Below are positions 10,290 to 23,681 of a stretch of 64,000 nucleotides of DNA, in pieces (position 1 is the stretch's first letter; each line of letters opens with the position of its first letter). The translations under genes were made by a program, and so were the position numbers. A model generated the notes under the pieces. It was given only the letters and a program-made list of their open reading frames with translations, had not been told where the DNA came from and ran no database searches. The DNA is from Glycine soja. Its lineage: Eukaryota > Streptophyta > Magnoliopsida > Fabales > Fabaceae. The stretch is taken from the NCBI RefSeq assembly GCF_004193775.1, contig NC_041018.1, forward strand, positions 35,098,913 to 35,162,912, in the 5' to 3' direction.

Positions 10290-12995
10290 TTCTGCACACT
10301 ACTTTTATCATCCTGTACTTTGTGTAGAAGGAATAATTGTTGATATCATATCCCTTCCATGTTGGCAAATTGAGATTTGGGCCAACAGCTAACAATCTTA
10401 ATGTTCTTGAAGCACTGTCATCAACAAAGATTGATTCTCTAAACCAATTAAAGAAAGTTCTGTTGTGCTCTTGCAACACCCTCATCATGTTCATTTTTGG
10501 GTGACTAACTCTGAGGATTTGTTTGTGAGCTTCTATGTACAAAATCACCTCTATTGTGTTGTTTAATAAATATATATATGCGCTTGTGAGACCTCTTGTC
10601 TAGTCATTGTGACAACATTGTATCCTCATATACCCTTACCTCCACCTGTCCTGTCATAACGACTTTCAGGAATGCCGACAGATTTAACTGTGTCAATGTA
10701 CTGCAAACAAAACTCAATACATTCTTCAACAACATACCTTTGAACAATTGAAGCTTCTGGTCGGTATTGATTCTTGGTATAACCCTTTAAGACCTCTATG
10801 TACCGCTCAACTGGATACATCCACCGTAAAAAAATGGGACCACACAATCGAATCTCCCTCACCAAATGAACAATTAAGTGAACCATAATGTCAAAAAATG
10901 ATGGAGGAAAATACATCTCCAATTGACAAAGGACAATGGCAGCCTCATTCTCCAAATCATCCAATTGTCGAGGGTCAATGGCTTTGCTATAGATAGCATT
11001 AAAAACAAAGCACAAATGAGTTATTGCGACCCTAACTTTGTCAGGCAAGATATCGCAAATCGTTACAGGTAATAGTTGTTGCATTAACACATGACAATCA
11101 TGAGACTTCAAGCCAACCAATTTTAGATCATTGACAGATACAAGGCTCTTAATATTTGAAGATTATCCTTGTGGGACTTTTAGACTCCGCAGACACTCAT
11201 AAAAACTTCTCTTTTCTTTTGTGGACATTGTGAGGCAGGTTGGGGGCAGATAAGTTCGCCGACCGTGTGATATCGGATGCAATTGCTCTCGTATGCCCAT
11301 TTCAACCAGGTCTTGACGACACTTCAAACCATCCTTTGTCTTACCTTTAAAATTAAGAAGGGTGTCAACTAAACTATCACAAACATTTTTCTCGACATGC
11401 ATCACGTCTATACAATGTCTAACATCAAGATCGGACCAGTAAGAAAGATAAAAAAAATATTGACCTTTTCTTCCATATGTTTGGGTTAGATGATTCCTTC
11501 TTTTAGGTCTTCCCAAAGACAGATGCGATATCGTTTAACGGATCATAAACTTCTTTTCCAGTCAATGGATTTGGGGCAGTTTCATTTTCCTGACTCTCAT
11601 TAAAAGCTTTTTTTAATCGACAGTACAGGTGATAAGGTTTAAAAAATCTTCGGTGCCTCGTATATACTGTCTTCTTTCCATGTTTAAGTTGGATGAAGCT
11701 TGTATTTTTCTCACAGATAGGACATGCGCGATGTCCTTTTACACTATATCCACTCAAATTTCCATATGCTAGAAAGTCATTAATGGTACAAAAAACCATA
11801 GCACGCAAGGTGAACGTCTGCTGCACATTCGCATCCCACACACGAACCTCCTCTTCCCATAATTTTCTCAAGTCTTCAATCAAGGGAGTAAGATAGACAT
11901 TAATATCATTCCCTGGCTTCCTTGGACCAACTATCATCATACAAAGCATAATGTACTTTCGTTTGATGCTCAACAAATGAGGGAGGTTGTAAATCATCAG
12001 CAAAATAGGCCATGAACTGTGGTTAGTGCTTAAGCTACCAAAAGGATTCATTCCATCCAAAGCAAGACCAAGCCTAAGGTTTCTTGGGTCGCCACCAAAA
12101 TCAGGATACAAATAATCGATTATCTTCCATTGCAGAGAATTAGCTAGATGTCGGAGAATTCCATCAGTTTTCTGTCATATGCATGCCATGTAAGGTTTTT
12201 TGCATCATCTGTATTAGCAAACAATCGCTTAAACCTTGGTATTATTGGAAGATACCAGTAGACCTTTGTTGGACGACTGATGCTTGTGCTTACTTCATCA
12301 CTGCATTCATCATCCTTAACTTTGTATTGTGATACCCCACATGTGGGGCACTTATGTATTTCTGCAAATTCATTTCTGTACAAAATGCAATCATTAGGGC
12401 ATGCATGGATTTTTTGATACTCCATTCCAACTGGACATAAAATCTTCTTTGCCTCGTAGCGATTCTTCGACAACGTGTTATCTTCAGGAAGCATCTTCTT
12501 CGGTAACACAAGCAATTTAGTGAAGCTCTTGTCACTCCACCCAAATCGTGCCTTCAAGTTCACCAAAGCAAATGCCGATGATAACCTTGTGAAAGCTGTG
12601 CACCCCGAATGCAAAGGCTTGTTTGAATCATTTTGTTTCTTGTCATACAAAGGTGCATGTGCTTGTTGAAAACTGTGTTGCCCAAGATAGCAAATCATCT
12701 CTTCTATACCATGTCCCATGTCTATATTAACCTACTCAACGTTAGAGATAGTTGGCATGTCTGGCAGTTCCCCATGCCATATCCATTTTGTGTGATTCGG
12801 AATGATACCCTCACATATAAAATGAGTTCTTATGTCATTTACTGATTGTCGTCTCCCATTTCCACATTTAACACATGGACAGAAAAATTTTCCACGCAAA
12901 GATTGTGCATTACGTTTAGTAAATTGCAAGAATTCTTCAACACCATTCTCGTACTCTTGACTAATGAGTGATGCTTTCATCCAAGTTCGATCCAT
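10290..12995 (-). pseudogene. TNP2-like CACTA transposase, broken
   Basis: The blocks run in the normal order for plant CACTA transposases. First is the transposase-associated domain (MDRTWMKASL, then FFCPCVKCGN; 12732-12995). Next is the Transposase_21 core, with HKCPTCGVSQYKV, LALDGMNPFGSLS, GHRACPIC and DVRHCIDVMHVEKN (12719-11163). Then come the DUF4218-like block (KSHDCHVLMQQLLPV to PEASIVQRYV; 11120-10626) and the start of the DUF4216-like block (EHNRTFFNWF, SFYTK; 10548-10290). Defects visible by eye are in-frame stops after TISNVE, after FGKT and after KVPQG, and frameshifts near 12165, 11460, 10580 and 10325. No functional protein can be made. Reading on past the 10325 shift gives DDKSSVQN and stops exactly at the copia LTR. 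Confidence 0.88.
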
Positions 12996-13088
12996 GTTTT
13001 CCCTTTGCTGTGACACTTCATTAAGTTATACAACATGCATGAACACCTCACTTTTTTTTACTAAAGGTGTGGCCCTATCCCATTCAAT

Positions 13089-13332
13089 AAGACATTTTTT
13101 ATAGTTGATTAATACATATGGGTTTTTTGTCTTTAGTTAAATTTGACAAAATTTCAACAGCAGTTCGCATTGGTCTCCAAGTACACGAGATGAAAGTCGT
13201 GCCATGTGATCATCCACCACATTAAAGTATGCACTCGGAGAACAAATTGAAATGCAATATACCAAAATTTTGTCAAATTTTACAAAAGAAAATTAACCCA
13301 TATGTATGAATCAACTATAAAAAATGAGTCTT
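13089..13332. repeat. Inverted repeat, MITE-like
   Basis: Arms 13089-13158 and 13262-13332 are near-complementary (AAGACATTTTTTATAGTTGA against its complement, continuing through CATATGGGTT and AATTTGACAAAATTT). The loop is about 100 bp. It lies just upstream of the CACTA 2 transposase start. Confidence 0.75.
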
Positions 13333-16300
13333 CCCAAACTGTCTAAACAGACAATTCAAGATTCAATACATCGATTAATGCAAACTGTCTGTATTAATCA
13401 TTGTATTGAATCTCAAACGAGAATCTAAGGTTCACTTGCAATGCACCATGATAACTAGTTAAATAAAACAATAGCCATATATCAATAAGCATGTATTAAT
13501 CACAAGTGTTGGACAACCAAATGCATACCTGGAAAGATATTGACATCGACAACAAGGAGTGCGATTAGGGCAGTATTCTTTGTACACAAAACTATCCACT
13601 AAAGTACACTGGTCGTTAACGAAGACTTAACTTCCTAAGTCTGACTTTGAAAACTTCGACCTACAACCAAAACCAATTGTTAAGAATTGAATACTAGAAA
13701 TAAGGCAAAAAAGTGTAAGCGTCGAAGTCTGTGGCAGTGTGGTTTGCAAAATAGTATAATCTTTTATAAAATATGCAGATATAAATAAATTATCAAGTGC
13801 AATCAAAACTATTAATGTAATGGGCAATACAAAAGTCATAATGATAGAGAAGTTGAGATTTTAGGATTTAAAGATTTCAACTAACAAACTTGAGATTTTA
13901 GCACCGAGACTCAGTAGATTTGAACTAAGTACATGAATTAAAGCACTATACATGAATCTAAAAAATACATGAAGCTATGCATCAAATTTTACAACAAGTT
14001 CCAATACGTTTTTTTGTAGTTTCCAACACTCCCCCCAAGTTGTAGCATCTTTGAAAGCTTAGAAGAAATACATTGAAATTAAGGTCCCCAAAGATTGTCA
14101 ACATGTCTACAAGTTGATCATTACAATTAACAGATTTAGTAATTTTTCTTCAGACAGAATTATGCACAATAAGCCAAAATTTCCATGCAGTTTCATGCTT
14201 TGGTCTATGTACATTTATAAAATACATAACACGGGCAGAGCAATAGTGAGTCTCACATTCTCATGAATAAAATGACATTAACATTGCCAGGTTAGTGAGT
14301 GAATCTAAAGAAACTGATCATTGCCTAAAATTAAGATCATATGACTACTTACACAAGTCAACCATAGCCACAAGCATTGCCTAAATAATGACACATCTAT
14401 AGGAAGTATAAATTCAAATTATTTTTTGGACGATTTCCATTTTATCTTTCATTGAGCCTAACATCAATTGCTTAGTCAAATGTGTGTATCTGTCTCTTGT
14501 TTCATCATGCAACTAATCCAAAGGATGCACCTCTATTACTATGTCTATTACAACACACTGAACCATAGAGCATGGCAAAACATAATAAAGACTATGGAAA
14601 ATTACCTTCATTCCTGTGCTGAATGTTCTCATGATCATCTAATGTCTATATTTTCTTCTTCCAAATTTCTATAGAATCTAACGTCGTCATAATTATCCTT
14701 AACTTAAGCAAAATATTATAGAATCATCGACCTTGGATATCAATATGCAACTTGTTTAGGTTTCTCCTCTTCAAGTATGTGAAATGGAGTAAAGGAACTC
14801 CATAGCAGGAGGCACTAATTTAGGAAACATTTGAAGAATAAGGATGGGAAGGATTTTAATATAATTTTGTCATAAAGGCTTTGATATGTTAAAAACTAAC
14901 CCAAACCAAATTTTTAAACTTTCTATATTGGAATAGTGGGGCTTAATATTGGTTTTATATCTAGCTTTCTACATTGGAATAGTGCTTGCTACTTGTCAGT
15001 ATATTGAAAATCAAAATTCTCCCTAGTACAATCAAGATTCAACAATTCCATGTGTTAGCCTATTCATGGGACTGCTAATAAATATTCAATTTAATGAAAT
15101 TTATTTTTCCTTGTTGATTTCCTAAGGTGTCTCCACACACTTTGGGTACGAAATTAATCTATTTGGGCACTAAATAATATGGTTAGGTCCTTCCCACAAG
15201 TGATATATGTCTGCAGGACTCAAAGTTTTTGTAACTACCACCTTATGCTACAGAAAATGCAGTAATGTTATTTATTATCTTTATGTGTCCCTTTAAACTT
15301 CATTGATGATTCAACCAATGCTATAAAAAAGGCAGTTAGTGGAGACACTTGTTGTTCTAGACAATTTTTGTAGCTATTTAAGTTATCCTACAAATATTCA
15401 TAGAAGCTCATACCTTCCAATAAGAAAGAGTATTGCTTTTTCTTTTTTTTGTAAAATAAAATAACATGAAAGAATTCTTTATCAATTCATTCATTTTTAA
15501 ATTTGGTTTTAAAAACCCTAGGTAAAGGGATGTCACAAACCATGAAAGTTTACTTTTTTTTTATCAAAGTAGCAATGAGCTATTTTTATCAATTCGAAAA
15601 TGGCAAGAATCCAAGACACATCACTCCATTCACCAACTATAAATACCCTTCCAGAGTTAAGTACTCATAAATCAAAATATAACATTCACTGGTATACAAA
15701 GGAGATGGCTTGCAGGGTGCAGAAAAGAATTTCACTGTGCAGAAAACTTGACATTCTCTGAGTCCTTGAGTCCTTACCTACTCAAACTCTGTAATAATGT
15801 TGTCTAACTCCATCTATTTATAATCCCTCTTCCTCAATTTCTTTCCCATGATTATAAGCATTTAATAATCATTTTTCATGCGTTGAAGTTGTTTCTGTTT
15901 TTTGCTTTGAAGGCCAACAGAACCTCCCTTGCCAAGAGTACCGTTGTACTAACTCCTCCAAATGCAAAATAAATGTCACCTCTAGTAATTTTGAGATAGA
16001 TGAGCTTTCCAATCAATGTTGGATATCTCAAGATCTAAATAAGGCTCTTGATTAGACAACAATTATGATTTGGATCATGGGACTATCAATGGGTCAACAA
16101 TCTTAATTTGTTAACATACTTGCTTCTTTAAGTATGTCTAATGCTTACATCCTTTTGTGAAATGATGATTCCATCCTTTGGTTGAGTCACTTAATACCAT
16201 GTAAATGTGCTTAATTTTCTAAGATATTTGGTCTGCAAGTGGTTGAATAAGTGTTCTTTTAGGTAAGAATTTTCTATATGGTCATTACATGTGATAACTA

Positions 16301-16984
16301 TGTCATGCATCACTCATCAACGTAAACTACCAGACAAACACATTTACAAGGGAGATGTAAGGAAATAAAAGATTCAATTATATGTTTCATAGTGTTTTAT
16401 TCCAACATTTTGAACAATAGAATTGAATGCTAGTGGCAACAAACAACTAAGACTTCTTAACAGAGGATAAATGAAGTCTTAGTGAAGCAGTGTTATGCAC
16501 CAACAGGAACAACAACACAGTGCTATCCAAATTCATAATGTTACCTGTCCAAGGAATGAACAGTAGGAGCTCCACTTAGGAATGAACAGAGTATACACTG
16601 CAACACCAACTGCACGCTTTGCAGACCTAGGGTTGAAATACCATGAATTAGTTCAAAATGCGAAATGGGAGTACATTAAACAAGCCCATTCAAATGGTGC
16701 ATTCAGCCCCCAACATTTCATAACCCATAGAACCCCATAAAGCTTTAAACTTAGAGACAATAAAGAGAGTACAAAAACAAACCTTCAATAGTCACGTTGA
16801 ACCAAATGGCGGCACAAGACGTTGTTCGACAGCCCGATTTTGGAAGAAAGGTATATGACAGAGAGTGAGTGTTGGAGACGTGAGGTCAGTTTCGGGAAGG
16901 AATGGAAGTTTCTGAATGTATATGTTAGCTACGACGTGGTGATAGGGACGTTGTCTGACTGACTTAAGCTAGAGGCACGCGCGA
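13333..16984. other. Non-coding 5' region of CACTA element 2 and embedded sequence
   Basis: About 3.6 kb without a supportable gene. The sequence is AT-rich, with scattered short ORFs (13627-13839 minus, 14468-14674 plus) that have no family resemblance. A TATA-like ACTATAAATACC occurs near 15638. I see no rRNA, tRNA or captured exon. Confidence 0.4.
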
Positions 16985-17226
16985 TTTCATTAATTTAATT
17001 GGCTTTGAATTCCACGACGGTGTTAGTAGAAAACGTCGTGGATTTATCATTTCTACAATGGTGATAATAAGCATTGTCGTTGTATGTTCTAATTCAAGAC
17101 AGGCTTTGTTCCACCGTTGTTGTTTACAAAATGATAATTACAAAAATGACACCGCCTATCATTCTAAGACGGTTTCTAGCGATCGATGTTGTATGTGCAT
17201 CGTAGAAGCCTCTTTTTCCAGCAGTG
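16985..17226 (-). repeat. CACTA 2 terminal and subterminal repeats
   Basis: The stretch holds CACGACGG and its complement CCGTCGTG-like pairs (17010-17040), ATTCTAAGACGG near 17162 and the terminal block ending CAGCAGTG at 17226. The same ATTCTAAGACGG motif occurs in the subterminal array of CACTA 1. Confidence 0.75.
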
Positions 17227-18062
17227 CCCCCTTCTATCCCCTCCTTCCATCCGTCCCTCTTAAGATGTGTTGGCACAAGATTATTCACTAATGATGTATT
17301 TAACAATGAAGTGTTTTTTTATTCAGTGAATTAATGCTTTTGTGTAACATGTGATCATCTTACATGGATTATATACCACTAAGGTGGATTGAATAAGTAC
17401 CAAGCAAAATCTTACAAACAAATTTTAATTTCAATTTTGGTTTTAGAATTAGAAATAAAAATATGTAAAATATTAAATAAAATTTCTTTCTAATTTTAAA
17501 TTGAAAAAAAAATGTGAAGCTATGTTTAGCATTCATTTAATCTACCTTGATAGCAAACAATCAATGTAGGATAGTTAAACACTGAGAGGTGACATAGTTT
17601 ATTGTTAGTTATATCATTAGCTAATAGTCTTAGAACATTTACAATGAAAAATAACTTTAGAACAATTTCTTATGCGATTTTACCATTTGCTACTATCATA
17701 TAAAAAATTACCTATATAAGCAACTGTTCTTAATATTATTTTTTAAAGAATTATGAGATAATTGTAAGACCTAGTTTAAATTTTTAAGGATTATAGCAGC
17801 AAGAAAAGGCTGAAAGTTTTTAAGTCCCATGCAATATTATTGGGACCACTAAAAATGAGTTAAACATCTCCACAATGGTATGCTCATAAGTTGATGTTGA
17901 GGACCAAAAATGCCAACTTAAAAAACAAAAGACATTGCAACAAACAAAATAATGGGGTGAACCAAAAAAAGTTACAACAAACATAAAAGTGGGAAGGACC
18001 CAAAACTTGAAACTCACATAAATACAAGATTCAAAAAGGGAATTTTCTTTCTACAGAAGAGC
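17227..18062. other. Intergenic, no gene seen
   Basis: AT-rich sequence immediately outside the CACTA 2 terminus. A short minus ORF at 17820-18017 has no recognisable family. No further structure was found. Confidence 0.5.
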
Positions 18063-18553
18063 GGAAGAAAATCTTCTACATCCTACACTTTTGGAAATAA
18101 TTAATTTTCTTTCTACGAATCCGTAAACTTCTTATTGGTAATCCACCACGTTCTAACCAATTGAATTAATAGGTCAATTATGTTAAAAAATAATTAATGT
18201 CAATATATATATCACTAAAATTTCTAATGTATATTTAATACATATATATGTTTATATAATAAATTTTGTAACAATTAATTTTGATCTAATAATATTTTTT
18301 TACATTATAAATTTTAAATATAAGTTTACATATAGATTTAATAAAAATTTATATATGTAAAAAATATATATTATTAGATCAAAATTAAGTGTTATAAAAT
18401 TTATTATATAAACTTATATATGTATTAAATATACAATAGAAATTTTAGTGATATATGTATATTGACGCTAATTATTTTTTAACATAATTGAATTATTAGT
18501 AGAGATAATTTTAAAATATTTTCAAAAGTGTTTGGTGTAGAAGATTTTCTTCC
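18063..18553. mobile_element. Long palindromic MITE / foldback element
   Basis: The two halves are inverted copies around a centre near 18333. The outer ends GGAAGAAAATCTTCTAC (18063-18079) and GTAGAAGATTTTCTTCC (18537-18553) are exact complements. The inner arms (about 18184-18330 and 18340-18486) remain highly similar, for example GATCTAATAATAT against ATATTATTAGATC. The left arm has about 45 extra bases near 18110-18165. There is no coding capacity. No clear target duplication was found. Confidence 0.85.
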
Positions 18554-19996
18554 CATAGGAAGAAGATCCCTTCAAAAAGTTATTCGCATAGGTCGCTCAA
18601 GTGTCATATAATAAAATTGCAATGCCATGGCTTGTAGATAGCTACATCATTAATTAAACATTGTAGAGTTGATGTTGGAGAAAAAAAATATTGACTCTAA
18701 TAAAATAAGGGATTGAAATAAATACAAAATTTTAAACTAACCAATAAAGAAATAAATAGTAAATTTACTTTTTTAATATCTAGTTATCTTTAAAAAATGG
18801 ATGAACAGTATATCAAGGTAGCAACATCATAATGGACTAAATGGAGTAAAGTATCAAATTCCACAACATATAGGTGAAGTACTTTTGAGCTAAACCACGA
18901 TACTAAAGTGTAACTTATGCTAAAGAAAACATAGTGTTTACATTTTTCTTCTCATCCATATTAAAAACGTTTACATTTCATCCAATGATGTGATAACACT
19001 AGAGTTGCTAAACTCATTAAATAACATGATAATTTGAAACGTAATTGAATTAAAATGCTTGAAAGTCGTGGGACAAAACTGTGATGCAATTCATGCTTTT
19101 ACTACCATTATCTAAATTAGAATTAAAATTTCATTTCACTAACTTAAATTGGTCTTTAATGCTAACTTTTATCACGCGGATTACTAAGGTAAAATTCCAA
19201 TTCTGATTAGACAACACCAAAAGTACATATTCCATGTAAGTTGTCTTTTAAATTGTAAAGTGGATATACATCCAAAAGAGGCCTTATTTAGACAAAGTTT
19301 AACATGTAAGAGATTAAAAGTACATTTTGGGGAGGGAACTGGAAGGAGACAAATTATAAGAAAAATTCATTACCTTATTCGAAGATAACGATAAATAAAA
19401 AATGTACTTATTGGCCTTATTGCATGCTGTGCATAAGGAAAGGTTAATAGCCAAAATGTACTACAATGGGAGCAGAAACTGAGTTCTTATAGTAACAGAA
19501 GAATTTGATCAATGAAAAACCAAAGCTGTACGACAAAGCAGAATTTGATCCATATGATTCAGCTAGAAGGGTGTCCACAACACAAACAGCTTGTACATGA
19601 GACAATGTCAAATTTGTTTAACAAAGCAAAGGCCTGAACAAGAAGCACTTGAACCATCACCAGATGGCAAACTTTCTCAAAATTTTGCTCCAAATAAATG
19701 TCCACTAAACAGACAAGTGCTGCACATATACCAAAATAACATCAACTAGAATAACCTGGCAAATTGTTAAGTACACATTGTTGCAAGCGCGAAAGAGAAT
19801 GAGGACTGGACCAGCAAGATTGAGAGTGGGTAAACACAAAGAAACAATGTTGCTTGGACATCATGATGACAATTGACAACACAAATTGTAATGCAAATCT
19901 GCAAGCCTTCTTCATTGTCAAATAATGAGTCATATGCTTCTATAATATCTCACCAGATGATGAATCAAATTCTCGGAAAGTAACCTGCTATTTTGT
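18554..19996. other. Intergenic and 3' flank of the WVD2-like gene
   Basis: AT-rich sequence without a gene. The part from about 19700 to 19996 is expected to be the 3' UTR of the minus-strand gene that ends at 19997. The ORF at 19742-19933 is short and has no family resemblance. Confidence 0.45.
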
Positions 19997-22900
19997 TCAA
20001 TGCGCTGCCATGATAGGTTCTTTTGCCAAGGAGAGCTGAGGATTCTCTTCAACTGCTATGTCACCATTCACATGAGACACTTCTTCACTTGGCTTATCTG
20101 AAGGAAGAACCACATTCAGCAGCACAGCATCACTTGTTTCACTGGACAAGGTACTTTTCTCTTCATTTGCTGCAATCGTCTTGGCTTTCTCCTCTCCTGT
20201 AGCATTGGATAAGTTGGTATGTTTTTTAGCAGCACTAGACAAGGAGGACTTTTCATCTTTGATAGCCTTGGATGAAGTTGGTGCAGTCCTTGAATTTGAT
20301 ACACTGTTCCTTTCAGGGGCCAGCCGAGCAGGAAGAGATCTTCGTTGTGGCTTCTTTTGATGGACAGGAGGAGTAGGTCCCTTAGTGAGGTTACTCTCTG
20401 ACACTTTCTCATCCAGACTTAAACGAGCTAGTCGTGAACTGCTGCTGTTGTTTCCATCTGACTCTGAATTTGCTGAACTCTTCTTACGACCGAGCTTGGG
20501 TGATTTTGCTCTTGTAGTTGGTATCTACATTAGTAACACACATAAGCTAAAGATGCTTATCTTCCTAAATGGCCAGACTAAACTTGCATTATCAAGAAAT
20601 GCCCCTTTAGTTATACTAAATTATTAAAAAAGTCCCCGAAAAACTAAAAGTGTCCAAGTGTGTGTGTGTGATTGTGTGAGCATTATAAATTAAATTTGAA
20701 TGTAATTGATTTTGAAGTAAAGTGAACTATGTTTAGATGTTTTTACTCTAAACACAAGTAAACCTTGGTATAAATTTTTTAATTATCCAACACAAAATTA
20801 ATTTTAGACTAAGAATCAACTCCTCAATGTGATACCAAATATATGAACATTTACTTACAATCACCTTAGTTGATATTACAAGATTTTGGATGATCCAACC
20901 TAAATTCAAACACGCACTAATGGTATCCAATAATTGTGAGAGAATTTATATAGGTCTTTATTGGATGACTATATTGATGGATATTCACAGTTATCTGCAA
21001 GTCATTCTGTATAGATGTTACAATTCATAGGGACTTAATTATAAAATTTTCTAATTAGTAAGAACCTAATTGAAAACATAGTCAACTGTCAAGACTGAAA
21101 ATTATAGTTATCCATTTAAAATTTTTTGGAAGCATACAGATCTTGCTAAGAACTTATAAATTGGAAGGACCTATTTGAAATCTCGGTGAAACTATAGGGA
21201 CATAAAGTAATTTAACCTTATAAAAAAATGATCGAGTATAGGATCAATGGTCCAGATAACAAAAAACTCAAAAATTGATTACAACCATGCTTGCTCACAA
21301 TGATATGTTTAGTCAGCAAAGCAAGGAGGACAAACAATTCAATGTACGAGTGACAGAAAACTGAGGTTTTGGCATCACTTCATAGATAAAAAGATATTAG
21401 AAACGCTTGTTGTATAATTATGCAATAATATTCAAATACTCATTGATATAAAGCAGATATGCAAAACATGCACACCACTTGTGGTCAACAAATTGGAGCT
21501 ACCACACTAAACCATCTGCTGGTAGTTATAAAAAATTCTACAAGTGACATCAGGAAATCAGTATAGATACACTCAAACAACTTATTCAGCTATACAAGTC
21601 ATCTAGGACAACAAATTAATAATAAAATATTTAAAACAAATAAAACAATTACAAGTCTGATGGCTTATTTTGGAAAATAGCAAACCCCTGTAATCTTAAA
21701 AATCATGTATATGTTTAAATCTCCAAATCACATCCAAATATAAAGATTTCCAGCAGAGATTGATGGAAATAGGTATTTGCATAAAACAATGCAATGTTCT
21801 AATTGATAGTCTATAACTTTTGCAAAATATCTTTCAAATCTTCCAATACATGTAGTATTTAGTGTGCGATCTGCCTACAAATAATGGTTCAACAATCTTG
21901 GAAAACATAATTTTTATTAGCAAAGCTGAAATTATATAACAAAACTCCATAATAGGCTAGGCTTTCAAAACGGAAGTATTATTCTATTTTTATATCCAAT
22001 ACAGTAATTAATAAGTGAATCCACAATCCTATAATGAACGAAGATAAAAGAAAAATTCATAATCACACGATATTTAAGAACAAGCAAGAAAACAAAGAGA
22101 GAGAAATGGGAACAGAGAGAAGAAAAGCTTACATCTGCAAAGAATGCTCTTTACCAATTATTTTTAGAAAATTATTATATGCTTTGTCTCAAGCCCCATG
22201 CAATATGTATCCTCTCATGTGTTTTTGTGTATTTACATAGCAGCACATGCATACAAACATATAAACCACATATGGCTTCAAAGCAAAGAAATATCATTTG
22301 AAAATAATTAGTGCAGGTTGAAGAGTACACATGCTAGGCATGCATGCAAGTAGAAAGACAGACACAGAGAGAGAGAGAGAGAGGACCTTCTTTAACTCCG
22401 CCTTAGCAGGAGCAGGCTCCTGGTAAAAACTTGGCATTGGAGTTGCTTTAAAATTCAGACTCTTCCTAAGCATCTTAATCTCGGCTTCTTGGGTTTCCTA
22501 TAAAAGGGGTGAATGATTGACATGATTAAAAGATAAATTCTCAATTCACAATTTAGCCTAGATATGAAGTATTCTCACCTTGGATTTTGCTTGCAAGTTA
22601 CTCTTCTCCACCTCCTTTGCCTGAATCCTCTCCTCAAGCTTATTGTAGAACTGCTCACCAAAATATCAATTGAATTTTTTATGTACAAACTTATTCAAAA
22701 GAAACTTGGACAATGACAAAGTACAAGGAAATAAGAATGTACTGATTATTCACCTCTCTCCTTCTCTCAGCTCGTTCACCACACTTAAAACTGAATCCAT
22801 AATTTGGAAGTGTTCCCACCCTTTGAGGTTTGGCATCTTCTGTGTTGGAACTTCTAGGAGGATTAAGGTTAAAACACAATATACACAGCACCACACTCAA

Positions 22901-23617
22901 TAATAAATTTAAATAATAGAGACCCAGTAGTTCCAGATTTTCACTCATAAATATACAAACCCAAAAAAGGATACAAGGAAGATTCTGCTTCTCCTTGAAC
23001 TTTATCAATGGGTTCTTTTCTCGATGATTTTGGTTTTGTCTTCTCCCTGTATCCAAAACATCACAGTCCACCAGTTAAATAATAACAACAATCTATCTTT
23101 CTAGCAATGGAACATAGACAAGAAATACAAGCATTACATACACTGATACTTCAGAAGATGTTGCATCAGACTTCGAAGGGTGCTGAGAAAAACAAAGTGC
23201 AAAAACTATCAGGGAATGCCAAAACTATAAACTTGATTACCAAAAAGAGATAAAAGATAAAAGAAAAGAAGCACATTTATCTAAGTTCCTTAGTAATAAA
23301 TGGGAAAATCAAGCAAAGGTAATAACAGAGTCTACCTTGGGCTTAGACAATTGTGTCTGCCGGTCATTGAAAGATCTGCTGCTTTTAGTAGACTGTCTTG
23401 GGCGAGAGTCTAAAGCTGAAGTACCATTTGAAACAGATGAAGATGCTTCTTTATCTTTTCCAATTTTGCTCTTATTCACCAAACTTGCATGAACACCACT
23501 GGAACTTGGAGCCTTTGCATTCTTGTTCTTGACAAGACCCTTTGGTGCTCTTGATTGCTTTGTTTGATCTGATATTTTAACTTCCTCTTCCTAGAATTGA
23601 GTAAATACATGAGATCC

Positions 23618-23681
<64 letters not shown>

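Larger units (their letters stand above)
10290..17226 (-). mobile_element. CACTA (En/Spm) element 2, 5' portion, interrupted by a copia LTR
   Basis: The 5' end of the element is at 17226, where CAGCAGTG closes a terminal repeat. The block 17195-17226 (ATCGTAGAAGCC, T-run, CCAGCAGTG) resembles the end of CACTA 1. The transposase reads on the minus strand away from this end. The 3' side stops where the copia LTR begins at 10289, and no continuation was recognised beyond that LTR. So the element is incomplete in this window. Confidence 0.75.

Noticed and set aside
5247..17226. The termini at 5247 and 17226 as the two ends of one CACTA element
   Set aside because: Past the shared CACTA core the two ends differ, and their subterminal repeats (TACCTAC against GACGGT) belong to different families.
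22691..23071. 126-codon minus-strand ORF
   Set aside because: It is two real exons of the WVD2-like gene read through an intron.
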